A stretch of DNA of 18,575 nt from a bacterium (GTDB lineage: Bacteria; B130-G9). Shown one piece after another: positions 1 through 6,622 of the stretch; positions within the stretch are counted from its first letter, which is position 1, and each line of letters opens with the position of its first letter. The notes under the pieces were generated by a model that was not told the origin of the DNA, searched no databases, and saw only the letters and a program-made list of their open reading frames with translations. A program made the translations under genes and the position numbers. The stretch lies in assembly GCA_021160245.1 (NCBI GenBank), contig JAGHCW010000219.1, forward strand, positions 1 to 18,575, in the 5' to 3' direction.

Positions 1-269
1 CCCATGTCCAAGACAACGTCATCCTGCTCGACCGCGAGGTTGTCAGCCAAGAGCTCGCCCGACCAGTGCCTCATAGGGTCAAAGACCGTGGGCAGGATGA
101 TCAGGGGATTGTCGTGGTAATAGACCGTTCGGACGACTTTCTCGTCACGCGCCCCCAGAAGCCGCGCGAGCGTCACGGCGAGGAACGTTCTGAAACGCCG
201 CACCGACTTTTCAACGAACTTATCATGGTCGGGTAGCGGGGTCTTCACATCCAAGATAGTCGGCTCCAT
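1..269 (-). CDS. HemK/PrmC-like SAM-dependent methyltransferase, N-terminal part (truncated by window edge)
   Basis: About 89 residues are visible, starting at an ATG (267-269) and running off the left edge. The translation contains a PTVFDP stretch, then residues ending in VLDMG, where the window stops. In class I SAM methyltransferases of the small HemK/PrmC type, a 'P..F.P' stretch precedes motif I, VLD(M/L)GTGSG, the AdoMet-binding loop. What is visible fits that order and spacing. The catalytic motif (N/DPPY) lies outside the window, so the substrate (protein glutamine, rRNA or small molecule) cannot be told. A GAGAGA stretch abuts the start codon and is a weak ribosome site. The gene lies downstream of the CapK-like gene, separated by about 360 bases that contain a dispersed repeat, so co-transcription is doubtful. 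Confidence 0.6.
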   Translation of the reverse strand, partial: MEPTILDVKTPLPDHDKFVEKSVRRFRTFLAVTLARLLGARDEKVVRTVYYHDNPLIILPTVFDPMRHWSGELLADNLAVEQDDVVLDM

Positions 270-355
270 TCTCTCGGTTAGCCCTCAGGCCACATAGAAT
301 AACTTTGGCAGCAGTTTAGCCGAATACTATGATGCTATTCAAGCGGATTGTGGAG

Positions 356-426
356 GAGGAGTTCTCGTATTCATCTCGTGGAGTTGCTGAAGGGCTTGGA
401 TTGTTGCGTTGAAGTTGATTGACATC
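356..426 (+). repeat. Dispersed repeat, copy 1 (partner at 18505-18575)
   Basis: The stretch aligns with the last 71 bases of the window. Bases 384-413 are identical to 18532-18561 over 30 positions. The left flank (356-383) differs by three C/T changes and one missing base, and the right flank (414-426) matches at about 10 of 13 positions with one gap. Overall about 64 of 70 aligned bases agree. Both copies have the same orientation. This copy lies 87 bases ahead of the methyltransferase start codon (antisense to it) and runs directly into the hairpin pair at 429-480. No transposase or flanking target duplication is visible. Confidence 0.85.
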
Positions 427-428
427 CT

Positions 429-480
429 CGCCCTGAAGGGGCGAAACAACAGTAGCCGTTGGCGCTCCCTTTCAGGGAGC
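429..480. repeat. Inverted pair of short hairpins (REP/BIME-like)
   Basis: Hairpin 1 is 429-443, with a 5-bp stem CGCCC/GGGCG and a five-base loop. Hairpin 2 is 464-480, with a perfect 7-bp stem GCTCCCT/AGGGAGC and loop TTC. The reverse complement of hairpin 1 matches the core of hairpin 2 (465-479) at 12 of 15 positions, so the two are inverted relatives joined by a 20-base linker. This layout is like REP/BIME-type intergenic palindromes. It follows the dispersed repeat by two bases, so both may form one element. No T-run follows on either strand, so a simple terminator role is not supported. Confidence 0.7.
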
Positions 481-632
481 CAAAGCATGTAACTTGTCAA
501 CTACCATTCCACTTCCTGGTCGGCCAAATGTAAGCCATACAGCCAACAACCAAACCCTCACCCAGCAAGATATACGAAAACTCCTGGGATCGGATACCCT
601 CCTCAACGTAAGATCGCCTTCCCCTCGTCGGC

Positions 633-1898
633 CTAAAGGAGCGAGACGACCGAGCGCAGCTTGCCGGACGGGTCGCGCGGGATGCTATCGACCAGTTTGA
701 TGTCGAACGCGAGGTCAGGCGAGAGGTACATATCAATGTCCCGTCGTATGCGGGACAGACATGAGCTCATCTCAAATGACGCGGTCGGGACGAGGAGTAT
801 TTCGATGTGGCCGGGTCGAATCTGCCTAATTTGATAGGCCTCAGCCTGGGTGTGGCCCGTGAAATCAACGAAGTTCACCCGAAGAGGCGGAATCAGCCGG
901 CCATCGGACATCACAATGCAGTCGTCCGAGCGACCTTCCACCTCGGCTATCCGGGGGAAGGGACAACCGCATGGGCATGGCGAGAAGTCGAGGCGCCCGC
1001 GGTCGAGGGTGTTGTATCGGACAAACGGCATCGCGTCGGCGTCAAGGAGCGTTACAACAAGTTGATATGATTCGGCCATCTGCTCAACGTGATAGAGGTC
1101 CCAGTTGATGTGCATCCCATCGTGCTCATCGCATTCCCAAGCGATCATGCCCAACTCCTTCAGGCCATAATAGTTGCTCACCGGGACGCCGAACGCCCGC
1201 TCGATCTTCTCTCTTGCCGCGACCGTCAGGACCTCGCCAGCGGAGATGATCCGCGAGAGATTCGGCAGTCGGTCCCTGTTGACCACATCACAAAGAAGCC
1301 CGAGATGGCTGGGATAGCATTGCAGAAGGTGAGGGTTGACACGCTGCACCGCGCGGGCGATCTCATCCGGGTCAATATCCGCGGAGACATACTCCCGCCG
1401 GAAGAGACCGATCTTCTGAAGCGGATTTCGACCACGCAGCATCGCCTCGGGACTGGCAACGACCATGTGCGTCTGATGCGGTTTCAGGCCGAGACGCATG
1501 TTGGCCCTGAGGTCCACGAGTATCCGTTTTAGCCTGTTTCTTTGGGAATGGGCAAAGAGCAGCGACACCCCGGTCGAGCCGCTGGTTCTGCGCGATGTGA
1601 GCTGACCAAAGCCCCGCTCCGAGCACAGCTCCTCAAGCGGACGCGACCGGAAGAAACTCTTGTCGATTATCGGTAATCTCGTAAGATCATCGAAATCCCA
1701 CACTCGCGAGGCGTCAATCCCCGCCTCGTCAAAGAGCTCGCGATAGGCAAGCACATTCCGATAGGCGAATCGAACCACCTCGCGTAGCCGCTTTTCGCGA
1801 AAGCGCTCGAGCCGTTTGGGATTGCTATAGATCCTCGTGAACCAGAAGGGCGATCTGGCTGCCTCGACTGCGAGATTAAGTCGGTGGCCAATTTCCAA
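633..1898 (-). CDS. CapK/PaaK-family adenylate-forming enzyme (phenylacetate-CoA ligase-like)
   Basis: This 421-residue protein is of normal length for the family. It has the ATP-binding P-loop TSGSTG (105-110), the adenylate motif YYGLKELG (243-250), RYNTLDRG (294-301, the family's RY..GD region) and a C-terminal SGK with the expected catalytic lysine (K413). CPCGCPFP near 308-315 matches the Cys-rich turn seen in many PaaK/CapK relatives. Such enzymes activate a carboxylic acid as an acyl-AMP, often transferring it to CoA; the substrate cannot be read here. The start is a TTG (1896-1898): an AGGA lies nine bases ahead, and the frame is closed by an upstream TAA with no ATG between. It is 88 bases downstream of an aminotransferase on the same strand, so the two may be co-expressed and act on one substrate (inference). 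Confidence 0.88.
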   Translation of the reverse strand: MEIGHRLNLAVEAARSPFWFTRIYSNPKRLERFREKRLREVVRFAYRNVLAYRELFDEAGIDASRVWDFDDLTRLPIIDKSFFRSRPLEELCSERGFGQLTSRRTSGSTGVSLLFAHSQRNRLKRILVDLRANMRLGLKPHQTHMVVASPEAMLRGRNPLQKIGLFRREYVSADIDPDEIARAVQRVNPHLLQCYPSHLGLLCDVVNRDRLPNLSRIISAGEVLTVAAREKIERAFGVPVSNYYGLKELGMIAWECDEHDGMHINWDLYHVEQMAESYQLVVTLLDADAMPFVRYNTLDRGRLDFSPCPCGCPFPRIAEVEGRSDDCIVMSDGRLIPPLRVNFVDFTGHTQAEAYQIRQIRPGHIEILLVPTASFEMSSCLSRIRRDIDMYLSPDLAFDIKLVDSIPRDPSGKLRSVVSLL

Positions 1899-1952
1899 GA
1901 TTCTTCGTCCTAGCCTCGATCGTTATTCGCTCCATGGGGTCGCGTAAGCACT

Positions 1953-1972
1953 GGAGCGATCTATCGCGCTCC
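1953..1972 (-). terminator. Stem-loop just after the aminotransferase stop (weak terminator candidate)
   Basis: A 6-bp perfect stem GGAGCG/CGCTCC with an eight-base loop lies 14 bases beyond the aminotransferase stop codon. An alternative stem GCGAT/ATCGC is possible inside it. No U-tract follows on the transcribed strand, so it may be an mRNA 3' stabiliser or nothing. The CapK-like gene starts 54 bases further on. Confidence 0.25.
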
Positions 1973-1986
1973 GTCACATCCTGCAT

Positions 1987-3240
1987 CTATCTCGCCAGCC
2001 AGAAGTCAAGAGATCGCGTCAGCCCCTCCCTCAATCTCTCCTCGGACTGCCCGTAAGATACCCGAACCATCGGCGCAGCCTCGTCTGGCAGACGATACAG
2101 CGCGCCGGGCAGCGCATAGACCTTTTTCGCCCCCAGAAGATCGCGAAACATGCTGAATTGATCCTGCGGCGTTCTCGCGCCTTTCAGCTCGACCATAACG
2201 CTGAAGGCGCAGTCGGGAGCGATGTAGTCCAGCCCAGTACCGGCCAGCATCGACTCCACAATGCGATACTTCTCCTTATGCCTCGCGAGATTGCGTTTCC
2301 AAAAAGCCGCCTCAGGACCGTCTGAATTGCCCTCAACACTGCGAAAGAACTCGCACGCCGAGACGATGTATGGCCCAAAAACGGGCGGCGGAGTGCCGTA
2401 CTCAAGATCGCCCAGATCGTTCAAAAACTCCATTATGGGCCAGCCGGTCTTCTTGTGAATCCGCTTTGAGATAGCGGGATGCGCGCAGAAATAGCCCAGC
2501 CTAAGGCCGGCGGTTCCGAGCGATTTTGACAGGCTGTTCATGCGGAATAAGAACTCGTATTCACCCAGCTTCGACCCGTACCTGACGTCCTCAAAGTTGA
2601 ACGCCAACTGTGCGTAAACCTCATCGAGAATCGCGAGGCAAGGACGCTTCTTGTTGTATCGCTCGACGATATCCAACAGTCCAAACAAAAGGTCCGGGCT
2701 GAAGATCTTGCCGATTGGATACGTCGGATTAGTAATCAAGACGAGATCGTACTCCTGGGCGTTCAGAGCCGCATCGAATTCCTCCAGCGTCGGCGAGAAG
2801 AAGTTCTCCCGGCTCGTCTTGACAAAGTCAACACTCATCCCCAGCTGCTCGGCCGCGCCCGCGAATACGTAGTAGATCGGCGGCGTCATGAGTATTCTCG
2901 CGCCAGGCCAAAGAAAGCCCTTGTAGATCATCGAAGCGGAACCTGTCGCCCCGAATGTGACCATGATGTCGTCCACCGAGTAAAGCCCGCTATCAATTCT
3001 CGAGTTCTCGAGCCTCACAATCGCCTCGCGGACGTAAATGTCTCCAGACGTGTTCCCGTACTCCTTGAGGTGCTCCGATTTATCTATATTCCTGAGCTTC
3101 TCCGCCATTGATTCGGGGATCGGATGCTCATTCAGATCGATCCTGAAATCGGATAGGAAGCATATCTCCGTGCTGGCGATGTCGATCCCTTGAAGCCATA
3201 TCTGCTGTAAGTAATTGCGTAATATCTGATATTCTTTCAT
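1987..3240 (-). CDS. Class I/II PLP-dependent aminotransferase
   Basis: This 417-residue fold-type I aminotransferase shows the family's landmarks: NPTYP (171-175, with the Asn that contacts PLP), LDEVYA (205-210, with the PLP-binding Asp206 and Tyr209), SLSKSLGTAGLRLGY (236-250, Schiff-base Lys239 and phosphate-binding Arg247), and VRVSYG near the C-terminus with the substrate-carboxylate Arg. It should move an amino group between an amino acid and a 2-oxo acid, or run a related PLP reaction. The N-terminus (WLQGIDIASTE) faintly recalls aminotransferase-like enzymes of non-proteinogenic amino acid biosynthesis, but this is memory-based and weak. The ATG start has a GAGAGA about two bases ahead, a poorly spaced ribosome site. 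It is the first gene after a 431-base non-coding stretch and precedes a CapK-like ligase, suggesting a two-gene unit. Substrate unknown. Confidence 0.9.
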   Translation of the reverse strand: MKEYQILRNYLQQIWLQGIDIASTEICFLSDFRIDLNEHPIPESMAEKLRNIDKSEHLKEYGNTSGDIYVREAIVRLENSRIDSGLYSVDDIMVTFGATGSASMIYKGFLWPGARILMTPPIYYVFAGAAEQLGMSVDFVKTSRENFFSPTLEEFDAALNAQEYDLVLITNPTYPIGKIFSPDLLFGLLDIVERYNKKRPCLAILDEVYAQLAFNFEDVRYGSKLGEYEFLFRMNSLSKSLGTAGLRLGYFCAHPAISKRIHKKTGWPIMEFLNDLGDLEYGTPPPVFGPYIVSACEFFRSVEGNSDGPEAAFWKRNLARHKEKYRIVESMLAGTGLDYIAPDCAFSVMVELKGARTPQDQFSMFRDLLGAKKVYALPGALYRLPDEAAPMVRVSYGQSEERLREGLTRSLDFWLAR

Positions 3241-3671
3241 ACTCTCTCACGAAATCTGCGATCCCAACGACCAATCCCTCAAACTCAAGACAAACACTAT
3301 GCCAGAGTTCGCGAGGCGGATAAAGCCGGGCGTGACAGGAGGAGATTCGAAGACCAGAGACGGGAGAAAGGGGAAAGACGAGCTCTTAAGCTATTCGGGA
3401 GGGCTTGAAATGTATGTAGCGCCATGTAATTGAAGACGATAGATGACCGCCGCACATTGTCGTAACTGCCGATAGAACAAGGATTTCCATTTATGCAGTG
3501 TATGTAGCTGGAAAGTGCTTCTGTTGATGTCGGGGCATCACCCTCGCCCTCGCGATCACCCCCAGACTATACGATCGACAAGATCGGCATGTGCGGCAAA
3601 TCCTGAAATGAATGGCATTCACGGCAAGTCATTAGCGCCGTGTTCACAACAGCGCTGGAGCGCAGCTGGGG
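3241..3671. other. 431-base gene-free interval
   Basis: I see no credible coding region on either strand here. A plus-strand frame at 3515-3778 runs into the FAD oxidase and resembles no family. The interval should carry the promoter of the aminotransferase. On the minus strand a CATAGT hexamer with TTTATC 17 bases ahead lies roughly 60 bases before the start codon, but the match to consensus is poor. Two small stem-loops lie close to the FAD oxidase end. Confidence 0.5.
3620..3642 (-). terminator. Stem-loop downstream of the FAD oxidase (weak terminator candidate)
   Basis: CACGGC (3620-3625) pairs with GCCGTG (3637-3642) around an 11-base loop, 29 bases past the oxidase stop. An adjacent TGAATG/CATTCA palindrome follows on the transcribed strand. 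Only a patchy T-rich segment (ATTCATTTC) comes after, so intrinsic termination is possible but unproven. Confidence 0.25.
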
Positions 3672-5210
3672 CTAGTTCAAAGCCTCCGGCAGCATATTCC
3701 CAACGTTCAAGATCAATTTGGGATCCAGCGCGCGTTTTGCGGCCGCTATCTGCATCAGGCCCACCTCGCCGAACATGAGCGCAAGATAGGGCACGACGCG
3801 ACCTTCGAGCTCAATCGTCTTCTTGCCGACGCCGTGCTCTGCGGATATGGTGCCTCCGAGCTCGACCGCCTTTTGGGCGAGTTTCAAATAGAGCGACTTC
3901 GCAAAAGCCATCTCATCGGGATTCTCTGCAATAAAGTTGAAGTGGAGGTGACAATCGCCAATGTGCCCAAATAGGACATAGTGCATGCCCGCCCTCGGGA
4001 AGCGTTTCTGAAACTCCTCGCCAACCGCAACGTAGGCCTTCATCATCTCATCAAAACGCGCGAGCGGAACTGCAAAGTCGGTGCCAAGCTTGTGGCTATC
4101 GTGCCGCTTGAGGTAGCTGTTGACGGATTCGGGGAGCGAATGGCGAAACTCCTTGAACTGCTCAGGCGGTCCCGACCAGTCGTCCAGCACGTTGTATTTA
4201 TCAGAGAGCTCGGCAACGGCATCGAGCGTTGCATCGTGATCGCCGAGTACCTCGATGAGAATCGCCGCTTTGTACTCTTCCCTCAAACGCGCCTCGTTCT
4301 CGCGCATAAACGCCAGTGAGTGGCCGTCGAAATACTCAATCGCGACAATGCCGCCATTCTCGAGGCGCCTCAGGCCGTTAACGTATTCCAGCGAGTCTCT
4401 TCCGCTTCCGAAGAACGCCACGTCGGCAATCGGGTCGGACAGCTCCTTCTCAAGCCGAATCTCGATCTCCGCGAAAACGCCCAATATCCCCTCGCTGCCT
4501 ATGAAGAGATCAATCAAGTCCATGTTGGGCTTGGCAAAAAGGCCCGCCGCGTTCTTCACCGGAGGCATCGTGTACGTCGGGACCGGGACCTGATACTCTC
4601 CGCCGGCCTCAGTCTTGAATCGAAGGAAGCCATCGCTGCCGGCAAGAATCTCGCCGCGCCTAACTCGCAGGACCTCGCCGCTGGCCAAAATAACCGTCAG
4701 CGCCTCGATCCAATCTCTGGTCGGGCCAAAGTAGAAAGTCCTAGAACCGGATGCGTTGGTTGCAACGGTGCTTCCGATCTGAGCAGATGATTCGGTCGGG
4801 TCTGGTGGATAAAAGAGACCTTTGGGAAGCACCTCATTGAGCATATCGAGCGTCAATCCGGGAGAGATTCTTGCCCGAGTTCTATCGGGTGAGACGGCGA
4901 TTCTGATGGCGCCGACCGGGAACTCTCGCTCAATCATCTCCCAGTTTTCGGGAATCTCCGTCTTCAGCATCCGTTCCATTGAGATGACACATCCGCCGCA
5001 CATTGGCGCCCTTGAGCCCGTGACGCCGGTTCCCGCCCCGGATGTGGTGCATTTGATGTCGCCTGTGCTTGCGTCTCGTAAGACTGATTGCAAGTCTTGA
5101 ACGCCTTCGGGAAGATAGACCTTTGAAACGCACTCTAAGGGCGCCTTGAAGGCGTTGCTCTCATCGGCGAGATATGGCTCAATCGCAGCCGGGTCGGAGA
5201 TAATCTTCAT
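3672..5210 (-). CDS. GlcD/D-lactate dehydrogenase-type FAD-binding oxidoreductase
   Basis: This 512-residue flavoprotein has the FAD_binding_4 plus FAD-oxidase_C arrangement. The N-terminal FAD-binding half shows SGAGTGVTG (57-65), PPDPTESSAQIGSTVATNAS (135-154) and GSEGILGV (238-245). The C-terminal half carries GHIGDCHLHFNF (415-426) and SAEHGVG (456-462), where this family binds a metal near the substrate. Relatives oxidise D-2-hydroxy acids (D-lactate, glycolate, 2-hydroxyglutarate) and pass electrons to quinone, cytochrome or a partner Fe-S subunit. No GlcE/GlcF partner is present here and the chain lacks a C-terminal Fe-S domain, so the electron acceptor is unknown. The usual GDGN.H reads GDCHLH here: Cys and His replace Gly and Asn. 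The ATG has GAGG ten bases ahead. The gene starts 29 bases after coaE and probably shares its transcript. Confidence 0.92.
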   Translation of the reverse strand: MKIISDPAAIEPYLADESNAFKAPLECVSKVYLPEGVQDLQSVLRDASTGDIKCTTSGAGTGVTGSRAPMCGGCVISMERMLKTEIPENWEMIEREFPVGAIRIAVSPDRTRARISPGLTLDMLNEVLPKGLFYPPDPTESSAQIGSTVATNASGSRTFYFGPTRDWIEALTVILASGEVLRVRRGEILAGSDGFLRFKTEAGGEYQVPVPTYTMPPVKNAAGLFAKPNMDLIDLFIGSEGILGVFAEIEIRLEKELSDPIADVAFFGSGRDSLEYVNGLRRLENGGIVAIEYFDGHSLAFMRENEARLREEYKAAILIEVLGDHDATLDAVAELSDKYNVLDDWSGPPEQFKEFRHSLPESVNSYLKRHDSHKLGTDFAVPLARFDEMMKAYVAVGEEFQKRFPRAGMHYVLFGHIGDCHLHFNFIAENPDEMAFAKSLYLKLAQKAVELGGTISAEHGVGKKTIELEGRVVPYLALMFGEVGLMQIAAAKRALDPKLILNVGNMLPEALN

Positions 5211-5239
5211 TGCTTTGTCGCCTCTTCAGCCGAATTGTA

Positions 5240-5869
5240 TCAACTGTCTGAGGGCATGTGGTCGGCAGCCATTTGTTTTAGCTGCTCAAAAAGACGCTCG
5301 ACCTGAAGCCTCGTGTCCTCAAGGCTGCCGGAGTTGTCCACAACAAAATCCGCGAGTTTGACCTTCTCCTCAAGCGGCAGTTGATTCTTCATCCGCGCCT
5401 CAAGGGCCACCCGGTCAAGGTCCCCAAACTTCGCCTTCAGCCTCTCAAAGCGCTGCATCATCGGGGCATCCACAACAACCAAGTAATCGACTTGATGATG
5501 CCTCTCGACTTCGATTAGAAGGGGAACATCTAAAACTACGAGTGTGTCTTTTTGAGCTCTCTCCATCTCCTGAATCAGCTCGCCCTCTCTGGCGATAATG
5601 CGAGGATGAACGATGGAGTTTAGCTTACTAAGCGAGGCGGGGTCGGAAAAGACAACGTCACCAAGCCGCTTCCTGTCCAGACTGCCGTCATCGAAAAGCA
5701 CGTCACGGCCAAATGTGCTTATGATCTCCGCAAGCCCATCCGTTCCCGGAGCGCAGACCTCACGGGCAAGTGTATCGGCGCCGATAACCGTTGCTCCCAG
5801 ATCCTGCAACGTCTGCGCCACGGTACTCTTACCGCTGCCAAAACCACCCGTAAGACCAACCATAAACAT
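5240..5869 (-). CDS. coaE: Dephospho-CoA kinase
   Basis: This 209-residue enzyme catalyses the last step of coenzyme A synthesis, ATP-dependent phosphorylation of dephospho-CoA at the ribose 3' hydroxyl. Walker A is GGFGSGKST (8-16). Further family landmarks follow in order: GADTLAREV with the catalytic-region Asp, SLDRKRLGDVVFSDP, LNSIVHPRI, LLIEV, VVVDAP and a C-terminal ADFVVDNSG. I chose the ATG at 5867-5869 because GAGGAG lies seven bases ahead and CoaE proteins normally begin a few residues before GLTGG. A longer frame from a TTG at 5914 overlaps the previous gene and adds 15 residues without homology. The gene sits 31 bases after the beta-helix gene and 29 before the oxidase, consistent with a run transcribed together. 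Confidence 0.97.
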   Translation of the reverse strand: MFMVGLTGGFGSGKSTVAQTLQDLGATVIGADTLAREVCAPGTDGLAEIISTFGRDVLFDDGSLDRKRLGDVVFSDPASLSKLNSIVHPRIIAREGELIQEMERAQKDTLVVLDVPLLIEVERHHQVDYLVVVDAPMMQRFERLKAKFGDLDRVALEARMKNQLPLEEKVKLADFVVDNSGSLEDTRLQVERLFEQLKQMAADHMPSDS

Positions 5870-5876
5870 GCAAATG

Positions 5877-5882
5877 CTCCTC
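5877..5882 (-). promoter_or_regulatory. Ribosome binding site deciding the coaE start
   Basis: GAGGAG on the minus strand lies seven bases before the ATG at 5869. It supports the short CoaE form over the upstream TTG (5914) or ATG (5908). Confidence 0.75.
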
Positions 5883-5900
5883 AGAACAACCGGGGCAAAA

Positions 5901-6587
5901 TCACCCATTATCAAGAAGCTGCGCGGGCTCCAATTTCTGCCTCAGCTTCACAATTGTATCCGGCCCTATGTAGCCCCTAACTAATGAACAAGCGTATATC
6001 TGCGATCGCCTCCCGATAATCGTCCCAGGATTCAGCACGGCATTGCAGCCGGTCTGAACGCCATCGCCCAATATAGCCCCGAACTTGATCAGACCTGTGT
6101 CAAAAACCTTATCGCCGGCCGTGAGCTTTATCGTCTTGTCCACCGTTATCTTGAAATTGGAGAGCTTCGTCCCGGCGCCCAGGTTCGCCTTGCTACCGAG
6201 GATGCTGTCGCCGACGTAATTGAAATGAGGCGCGTGAGCCTCAATCAATAGGGCTGCATTTTTGATCTCCGTTGAATGACCCACTATGGACTTGTCGCCA
6301 ATCAGAACTGAGCCGCGAATATATGCGTTTTGCCTTATCTCACAGTTTTTGCCGATTATCGTCGGCCCCTTTATGAAGGCGCCCGGCTCAACAACGGTTC
6401 CCTCTCCTATGAAGACATCGCCGATGATTGTGACGTTATTCGGAAGCTCGACGTGAATGCCGGGCCTTATGGCTGACCGTATATAGCCCTCAATCCTCGG
6501 AAGCGCCTCCCAAACGTACTCCAGCCCATCAAAGAGCGCTCGATGCTCAAAATCAGCCAGCTCAAACAGGTCTTTTGGTGCAAACAT
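5901..6587 (-). CDS. Left-handed beta-helix acyltransferase-like protein (resembles the GlmU C-terminal domain)
   Basis: This 228-residue protein is mostly hexapeptide repeats (for example TIIGDVFIGEGTVVEPGAFI and later GTIIGRRSQI), the hallmark of left-handed beta-helix transferases, which usually work as trimers. The segment APHFNYVGDSILGSKANLGA (residues 119-138) aligns with the GlmU acetyltransferase region AGHLTYLGD...NIGAGT. The His at 121 falls at the GlmU catalytic His position, and Tyr124 is also kept. The N-terminal 50 residues contain no nucleotidyltransferase signature, so unlike GlmU it is a lone acyltransferase-like half. Similar proteins are often labelled sugar-nucleotide acyl- or nucleotidyltransferases; the true substrate is unknown. 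AAGGAGG five bases ahead supports the ATG at 6587. An ATG at 6626 overlapping the lipoprotein stop (ATGA) is the alternative and adds 13 residues. Confidence 0.82.
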   Translation of the reverse strand: MFAPKDLFELADFEHRALFDGLEYVWEALPRIEGYIRSAIRPGIHVELPNNVTIIGDVFIGEGTVVEPGAFIKGPTIIGKNCEIRQNAYIRGSVLIGDKSIVGHSTEIKNAALLIEAHAPHFNYVGDSILGSKANLGAGTKLSNFKITVDKTIKLTAGDKVFDTGLIKFGAILGDGVQTGCNAVLNPGTIIGRRSQIYACSLVRGYIGPDTIVKLRQKLEPAQLLDNG

Positions 6588-6592
6588 AAAAG

Positions 6593-6599
6593 CCTCCTT
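6593..6599 (-). promoter_or_regulatory. Strong Shine-Dalgarno site deciding the beta-helix gene start
   Basis: AAGGAGG on the minus strand ends five bases before the ATG at 6587, near-ideal spacing. It favours the 228-residue form over the ATGA-overlap start at 6626. Confidence 0.8.
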
Positions 6600-6622
6600 A
6601 GCCAAATCCGCCGTGCGAATTC

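Larger units (their letters stand above)
270..632. other. Gene-free interval carrying a dispersed repeat and two hairpins
   Basis: This 363-base stretch separates the CapK-like stop from the methyltransferase start. It holds the repeat at 356-426 and the paired hairpins at 429-480, described separately. A plus-strand reading frame at 494-700 crosses into the CapK gene and has a low-complexity, Arg/Pro-rich translation, so I do not regard it as a gene. I see no convincing sigma-70 promoter or U-tract terminator. Confidence 0.6.

Noticed and set aside
429-480. Hairpin pair as a CRISPR fragment or rho-independent terminator
   Set aside because: There are only two inverted units with no regular spacers and no cas genes, and no T-run follows on either strand.
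494-700. Short plus-strand frame after the hairpin pair
   Set aside because: It overlaps the end of the CapK-like gene, begins at a non-ATG codon just outside repeat sequence, and its product is low complexity.
5870-5914. Extended CoaE N-terminus from a TTG or ATG overlapping the beta-helix gene
   Set aside because: A GAGGAG site and the usual family start both favour the ATG at 5869.
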